DNA from: Rhizobium nepotum 39/7
GTDB taxonomy: Bacteria > Pseudomonadota > Alphaproteobacteria > Rhizobiales > Rhizobiaceae
DNA: 64,000 nt
Assembly: GCF_000949865.1 (NCBI RefSeq)
Contig: NZ_JWJH01000010.1
Coordinates: 62,001 to 126,000, forward strand
Reading direction: 5' to 3'
Part shown: positions 60,442 to 64,000 of the stretch, piece by piece
Layout of the letters: every line of letters starts with the position of its first letter
Numbering within the stretch: the stretch's first letter is position 1
Position numbers and translations under genes: made by a program
Notes under the pieces: model-generated
What the model was told of the DNA's origin: nothing
The model's input: the letters and a program-made list of their open reading frames with translations, nothing else
The model's database searches: none

Positions 60442-61371
60442 TCACCAAAGCGATGTCGACGAGACTTTTCGGCTGATGCGATTTGCCGAATAGACAAGGA
60501 CGAAAGCGATGACCGCATTGAATAGTCCGGCGGCCGTCGCGAGATCGTATTGGGTGCCCTGGAGACCGGTGCGGTAGATAAAGGTGGAAACGACGTCCGC
60601 CGTCTCATAGGTGGATGGGCGGTAGAGCAGAATGATGTATTCGAACCCGACCTCGACCAGATTACCGATGCGGATGATCAGCATGATCACGATTGTCGGC
60701 AGGATGCAGGGCAGGGTAATCCGCCACATCATCTGCCAGCGCGATGCCCCGTCCACCCGGGCGGATTCATAAAGCGTCGGGCTCACGCCGGCGATGGCGG
60801 CGAGATAGACGATGGATTCGAAGCCTGCCTCCTTCCAGACCGACGAGCCGATATAAATAGGGCGGAACCATTCCGGCTGGGTCAGGAAGTAGATCGGCTC
60901 GAATCCAAGGCCTTTCAGCAGGAGATTGACGATGCCGATCGATGGCGACAGGAAGTTGATGACGATGCCGGCGACGATCACCACCGAAATGAAGTGCGGC
61001 AGGTAAACGATCGTCTGAGCCCAGCGGCGGGCAACGCCACTTTGAACTTCGTTGAACATCAGGGCCAGAATAATGGGGACCGGAAAGGCGAAGATCAGAC
61101 CAAGGCCACTGATTTTGATGGTGTTCCAGAAGGAGCGCACGAACATGTCATTGTGGAAGAGTTCAACGAAATTCGCAAAACCGACCCATGGGCTTTTTTC
61201 GATGCCGCGAAAAATCGAGAAATCCTGGAATGCGATGACCAGCCCGTACATGGGTTTATAGAGGAAAACCGCAAACCAGATAATCATCGGCGCAAGCAGC
61301 AGGTAGAGTTGCCAGTCCCTGCGCAGATCTTCCTGAAGATCGTGAAAGCGTTCCTGAAAACTCTGTTTCAT
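60442..61371 (-). CDS. ABC sugar permease, LplB/AlgM1 type
   Basis: 309 residues, six helices, MalF-like but lacking the large MalF periplasmic loop. EAA loop LYESARVDGASRWQMMWRI near residue 215. N terminus is cytoplasmic and charged (QSFQERFHDLQEDLRRDW). Start overlaps the ATPase stop (ATGA). Partner of the permease encoded just downstream. Confidence 0.92.
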   Translation of the reverse strand: MKQSFQERFHDLQEDLRRDWQLYLLLAPMIIWFAVFLYKPMYGLVIAFQDFSIFRGIEKSPWVGFANFVELFHNDMFVRSFWNTIKISGLGLIFAFPVPIILALMFNEVQSGVARRWAQTIVYLPHFISVVIVAGIVINFLSPSIGIVNLLLKGLGFEPIYFLTQPEWFRPIYIGSSVWKEAGFESIVYLAAIAGVSPTLYESARVDGASRWQMMWRITLPCILPTIVIMLIIRIGNLVEVGFEYIILLYRPSTYETADVVSTFIYRTGLQGTQYDLATAAGLFNAVIAFVLVYSANRISRKVSSTSLW

Positions 61372-62483
61372 GGTCGCATGTCGCCTTTGGTTTTCAGCGA
61401 CCTGCCGGTCGCCGCGTCGAAGACATGGATGCGTGTAGTATCGATACTGAGCCGGCTAATGCCGTTGAGGGCATGATCGCCATAGAGCGTTTCGGCCTTG
61501 GCGATAAATGGCTGGCCATCGGCCTTGCCGTGCAGCAGCGCCTCGGCGCCCAAGGGCTCCACGAGGTCAATGCTGCAATTTAAAATTTCACGGCCGTCGT
61601 CAGCTTCCACCGACATGATTTCCGGCCGCAGGCCAAGTTTGACCGATTGCCCCTCCGTCGCATTTTTCGCGAAGGCTTCGGGAATGCTGAAGCGCTGGCC
61701 GGAGCCGCCTGTAAGCGCGACCTTCACAACGCCATCCCGCTTTTCGATGGTCCCGTCCAGAAGGTTCATCGGCGGCGAGCCGATGAAGCTTGCGACAAAT
61801 ATGTTGGCCGGTTCGAGGAAAACCTCCATCGGTGAGCCGACCTGCTCGATATGGCCGCCATTCATGATGACGATGCGGTCGGCCAGCGTCATCGCCTCGA
61901 CCTGATCATGGGTGACATAGATGCTGGTGGCATGCATCCGCTTGTGCAATAGCTTTATCTCGGCGCGCATGTGGGTGCGCAGCTTGGCGTCGAGGTTCGA
62001 GAGCGGTTCATCAAACAGGAAGATTTTTGGTCTGCGCACGATGGCACGGCCCATGGCGACGCGCTGACGCTGGCCGCCGGAAAGATCAGCCGGCTTGCGG
62101 GCCAGATATTCGGTGAGTCCGAGGATCTGTGCAGCTTCCGCAACGGCCTTGTCGATGACGGCTCGCTTCTCTCCCCTGACGCGCAGGCCGAAGGCGATGT
62201 TATCGGCCACGCTCAGATGCGGGTAAAGCGCGTAGTTCTGGAACACCATTGCGACATCGCGGTCTTTGGGGGCAATTTTGTTGACCACCCGACCGTCCAT
62301 CGAAACCGTGCCGTCTGAAATGTCTTCCAGCCCAGCGAGCATACGCAGCGTGGTGGATTTTCCGCATCCCGAAGGACCGACAAGGACAACGAATTCCTGC
62401 GGCTGTATGGAAAGATTGATACCGTGGACGACTTCGAAAGCGCCGTAACGCTTGACGACATCGTTGATTTGAACTGCAGACAT
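61368..62483 (-). CDS. ABC sugar transporter ATP-binding protein, MalK/UgpC/AlgS type
   Basis: 371 residues. Walker A GPSGCGKST, Q-loop VFQNYALYPH, signature LSGGQRQRVAMGRAIV, Walker B IFLFDEPLSNLDAKLR, H-loop YVTHDQVEAM, and a C-terminal TOBE regulatory domain from about 240. Energises the AlgM1/M2-like permease pair. Its gene follows the GntR regulator gene by 30 bases. Confidence 0.93.
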   Translation of the reverse strand: MSAVQINDVVKRYGAFEVVHGINLSIQPQEFVVLVGPSGCGKSTTLRMLAGLEDISDGTVSMDGRVVNKIAPKDRDVAMVFQNYALYPHLSVADNIAFGLRVRGEKRAVIDKAVAEAAQILGLTEYLARKPADLSGGQRQRVAMGRAIVRRPKIFLFDEPLSNLDAKLRTHMRAEIKLLHKRMHATSIYVTHDQVEAMTLADRIVIMNGGHIEQVGSPMEVFLEPANIFVASFIGSPPMNLLDGTIEKRDGVVKVALTGGSGQRFSIPEAFAKNATEGQSVKLGLRPEIMSVEADDGREILNCSIDLVEPLGAEALLHGKADGQPFIAKAETLYGDHALNGISRLSIDTTRIHVFDAATGRSLKTKGDMRP

Positions 62484-62513
62484 GAAAGGCCCCTCCTCAA
62501 AAGCCTTGAATGT

Positions 62514-63302
62514 TCAGTCAGGCGTCTTCGCCCCCCGTGAAACGCGCTTCCTCGTGACACGCGTGTTGACCTGCTCGATGAAGGTCCAGATCTTCGGGTT
62601 CTTGGAGAGTTCTGCGATTTTGGTTTCGAGTGATCCGAGATGGCGCTGGACGGCTTCGCGTGCCGCCTCGACATTGCCCGACTCGATGGCATCCACGATC
62701 GCTTCGTGTTCCTCGATCACCTTTTCGGTGCGGCGGACCGCAAAAACGCGCTTCAGGTGGCGCATCCGGTCCATTTCACCTTTCGCCTGGTTAACGACGC
62801 TCCATGCGCCGGGAAGGCGTGCAGCCGCAAATATGGTGCGGTGGAATTCCTCGTCCAGCAGGAAGAAGTTAGTGAACTCCTCGTCCTCGGCGGCGATGCG
62901 CTGCTGGGAAATGCAGGTTTTCAGACGGGCGATGTCTTCCAGCGAATGCCGCTTGGTCGCCTCGATGACAGCGCCTTCTTCCAGCTTGAACCGGATAAAG
63001 CAGGCTTCCATGTAACGCTGTACGTCGATCGGCGAGATATAGGTGCCGCCTTGCGGCACTACGGTCACAAAACCCTCTTCGGAAAGGCGAATGATCGCCT
63101 CGCGCACCGGTGTCTTGCTGACATGCAGCAATGCCGCGATCTCTTTTTCCGACAGCGCCCGCCCGGGAAGCAGCTTTACCTCGACAATCAGCTTGCGCAG
63201 CAGGGCATGAATCCGGTTGGTCATGTTTCCATCGGTCGGCAAATCTCGCGACGTTACGAGTTCAGACAGCGGCAACGATGGGAATTCGATGGGGCTAGAC
63301 AT
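62514..63302 (-). CDS. GntR-family regulator of the uronate operon (FadR subfamily)
   Basis: 262 residues: winged helix (NRIHALLRKLIVEVKLLPGRA, VSKTPVREAIIRLSEEG) and an FCD ligand domain with metal-site residues (LDEEFHRTIF, IEEHEAIVDAIESG, REAVQRHLGSL). ATG 63302 is chosen over a TTG four codons upstream. First gene of the 11-gene operon, so autoregulated with the transporter and enzymes; the expected inducer is a keto-deoxy sugar acid from alginate. An inverted repeat lies just upstream. Confidence 0.92.
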   Translation of the reverse strand: MSSPIEFPSLPLSELVTSRDLPTDGNMTNRIHALLRKLIVEVKLLPGRALSEKEIAALLHVSKTPVREAIIRLSEEGFVTVVPQGGTYISPIDVQRYMEACFIRFKLEEGAVIEATKRHSLEDIARLKTCISQQRIAAEDEEFTNFFLLDEEFHRTIFAAARLPGAWSVVNQAKGEMDRMRHLKRVFAVRRTEKVIEEHEAIVDAIESGNVEAAREAVQRHLGSLETKIAELSKNPKIWTFIEQVNTRVTRKRVSRGAKTPD

Positions 63303-63628
63303 ATCAATTACCAAACTGAGATATCAGATAGTGTTTTGACATATCTGTTGGATTTAGGGGAGTCAAGGTCGGTGATTGAAAAGAATCTGCGCCGAGCCAC
63401 GTTGGCCTGCGACATGCAGCCGGAAAAATGCGGCTTGGTACCGGGCACCCGCGCTCTCCACCAATCTCGCGCCAGCCGAATTTATATTGAGAGCGGCGTC
63501 CGTGACGTCTTCTTTGAAAAATTCGCGCAGACGGTTTCGTTGTTGAAATTTGGCAAAGGGCTGGAGAAACGGAGGGTTCCCGGTCCGTGAGGGACCTCCG
63601 CTCCTCTTGTTTGGCAAGAGGGCACTAA
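63303..63628. other. Intergenic region between uronate operon and TetR gene
   Basis: 326 bases. The first 60 are AT-rich and contain repeated ATATCA/TATCTG elements, the likely promoter and operator of the uronate operon. The rest (about 63363-63617) is GC-rich and open in several frames, but none has a ribosome site or a recognisable family; I do not call a gene. A weak imperfect hairpin near 63571-63601 could terminate transcription. Confidence 0.5.
63325..63347. promoter_or_regulatory. Candidate operator of the uronate-operon GntR regulator
   Basis: CAGATA-N11-TATCTG inverted repeat, overlapping a GATATC palindrome at 63320-63325, about 20 bases upstream of the GntR start codon. Related ATATCA half-sites extend toward the gene. 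Confidence 0.42.
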
Positions 63629-64000
63629 TTACGCCTGTAGCCCGCGCAGGATCAATTCGAGGTGAATCTTCAGGACGGCCTGCCTGTCCAAGCTGCGTCG
63701 GTCGTTGAAAATCAGCCGGAAGACCAATGTCCCGATCATGGGCGACATGACGACCTTGGCGAGTTCGGGGGGGTTGGCCCGGAACCTTTTCTTGGCCACG
63801 CCCTCCTCAAGGATCGTGTGAATGCGCTCCAGCACCGGCGCCATCAAGGCGTCGTGATGCCGGTCGATGAGATCGGGGAACTTTGCGCCCTCCGCGACAA
63901 CGAAACGGAAAAGCTCCCGCATTCTTCTATTGTCGACGAAGGCGTCGAACAGAAATTCGAGCAGCAGGCGAAGCTCTTCGACGGGGTCGTCGGACGTGCG
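63629..64000 (-). CDS. TetR/AcrR-family regulator, C-terminal part (5' end outside window)
   Basis: The minus-strand frame is open from the last base of the window to the stop at 63629, giving 123 visible residues; an internal ATG at 63922 is not the start because coding sequence continues upstream (EELRLLLEFLFDAFVDNRRMRELF). The visible part resembles the ligand-binding domain of TetR regulators (FRFVVAEGAKFPDLIDRHH... ILEEGVAKKRFRANPPELAKVVMSP), with the DNA-binding domain beyond the edge. Target unknown. Confidence 0.75.
   Translation of the reverse strand, partial: RTSDDPVEELRLLLEFLFDAFVDNRRMRELFRFVVAEGAKFPDLIDRHHDALMAPVLERIHTILEEGVAKKRFRANPPELAKVVMSPMIGTLVFRLIFNDRRSLDRQAVLKIHLELILRGLQA

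Noticed and set aside
63363-63617. 84-codon minus-strand frame between the GntR and TetR genes
   Set aside because: No ribosome site, no recognisable family and open frames on the other strand as well; not enough to call a gene.
1-64000. CRISPR arrays, tRNA or rRNA genes, insertion sequences, prophage, replication origin
   Set aside because: I looked for repeated spacers, cloverleaf-like sequence, transposase or integrase motifs and terminal repeats and saw none that I could support.

Overview
The window reads as accessory metabolic DNA of an alphaproteobacterium of the order Hyphomicrobiales (Rhizobium/Agrobacterium/Brucella-Ochrobactrum group). This is inferred from the moderately high GC content, the many ABC and TRAP uptake operons each with its own LysR, GntR, IclR, AsnC or TetR regulator, and an alginate-lyase operon whose lyase has the length and active-site numbering of Agrobacterium Atu3025. 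I see no rRNA, tRNA, CRISPR array, transposase or phage gene. Nearly all the DNA is coding, with many ATGA stop/start overlaps.

Layout. 1-8016 (+): an oligopeptide-type ABC importer (binding protein cut by the window edge) followed by a sugar-acid dehydratase and an aldose epimerase, so probably a sugar or sugar-acid uptake operon. 8077-18076: a LysR gene divergent from a nine-gene operon with a second oligopeptide-type importer, a creatininase-family protein, an RraA-family protein, a gamma-glutamyltransferase and an N-formylglutamate amidohydrolase; this looks like uptake and breakdown of a gamma-glutamyl or N-acyl compound. 18086-20589: LysR, a short DsbA-like gene remnant, a metallo-beta-lactamase-fold protein lacking its metal-site histidines, and a SnoaL-like protein. 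20586-22193: AsnC regulator divergent from two overlapping PPC/DUF296 genes. 22250-31431 (-): an eight-gene operon (TRAP transporter, SDR, IclR, thiolase, acyl-CoA synthetase, SDR, fused two-domain PPC protein), apparently CoA-dependent catabolism of an unknown acid, with two candidate IclR operators upstream.

31909-32583 is a lone DUF2161 nuclease-fold protein. 32602-37330: LysR, a PrpF-family (4-oxalomesaconate tautomerase-like) enzyme and a NitT/TauT-type ABC importer, ending in a clear terminator. 37551-41667: an arsenic-resistance island of two convergent units (arsR-MFS against arsR-acr3-arsC-arsH). 41749-45698: an M48 metallopeptidase paired with a large protein of unknown function. 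45959-48292: GntR, an SDR remnant and a mannitol dehydrogenase. 48427-50366: an MFS exporter divergent from a TetR regulator, with three operator-like palindromes between them.

50532-63302 (-): an 11-gene operon for unsaturated uronate oligosaccharides: GntR regulator, AlgS/AlgM1/AlgM2/AlgQ-like importer, PL15 oligoalginate lyase, and five downstream enzymes (SDR, SGNH hydrolase, D-2-hydroxyacid dehydrogenase, TIM-barrel epimerase, glucarate-dehydratase-like enolase) whose combined chemistry does not match the standard alginate route. The window ends inside a TetR-family gene. The most promising places for undescribed biology are the PPC-containing TRAP/CoA operon and the PL15 operon's auxiliary enzymes.
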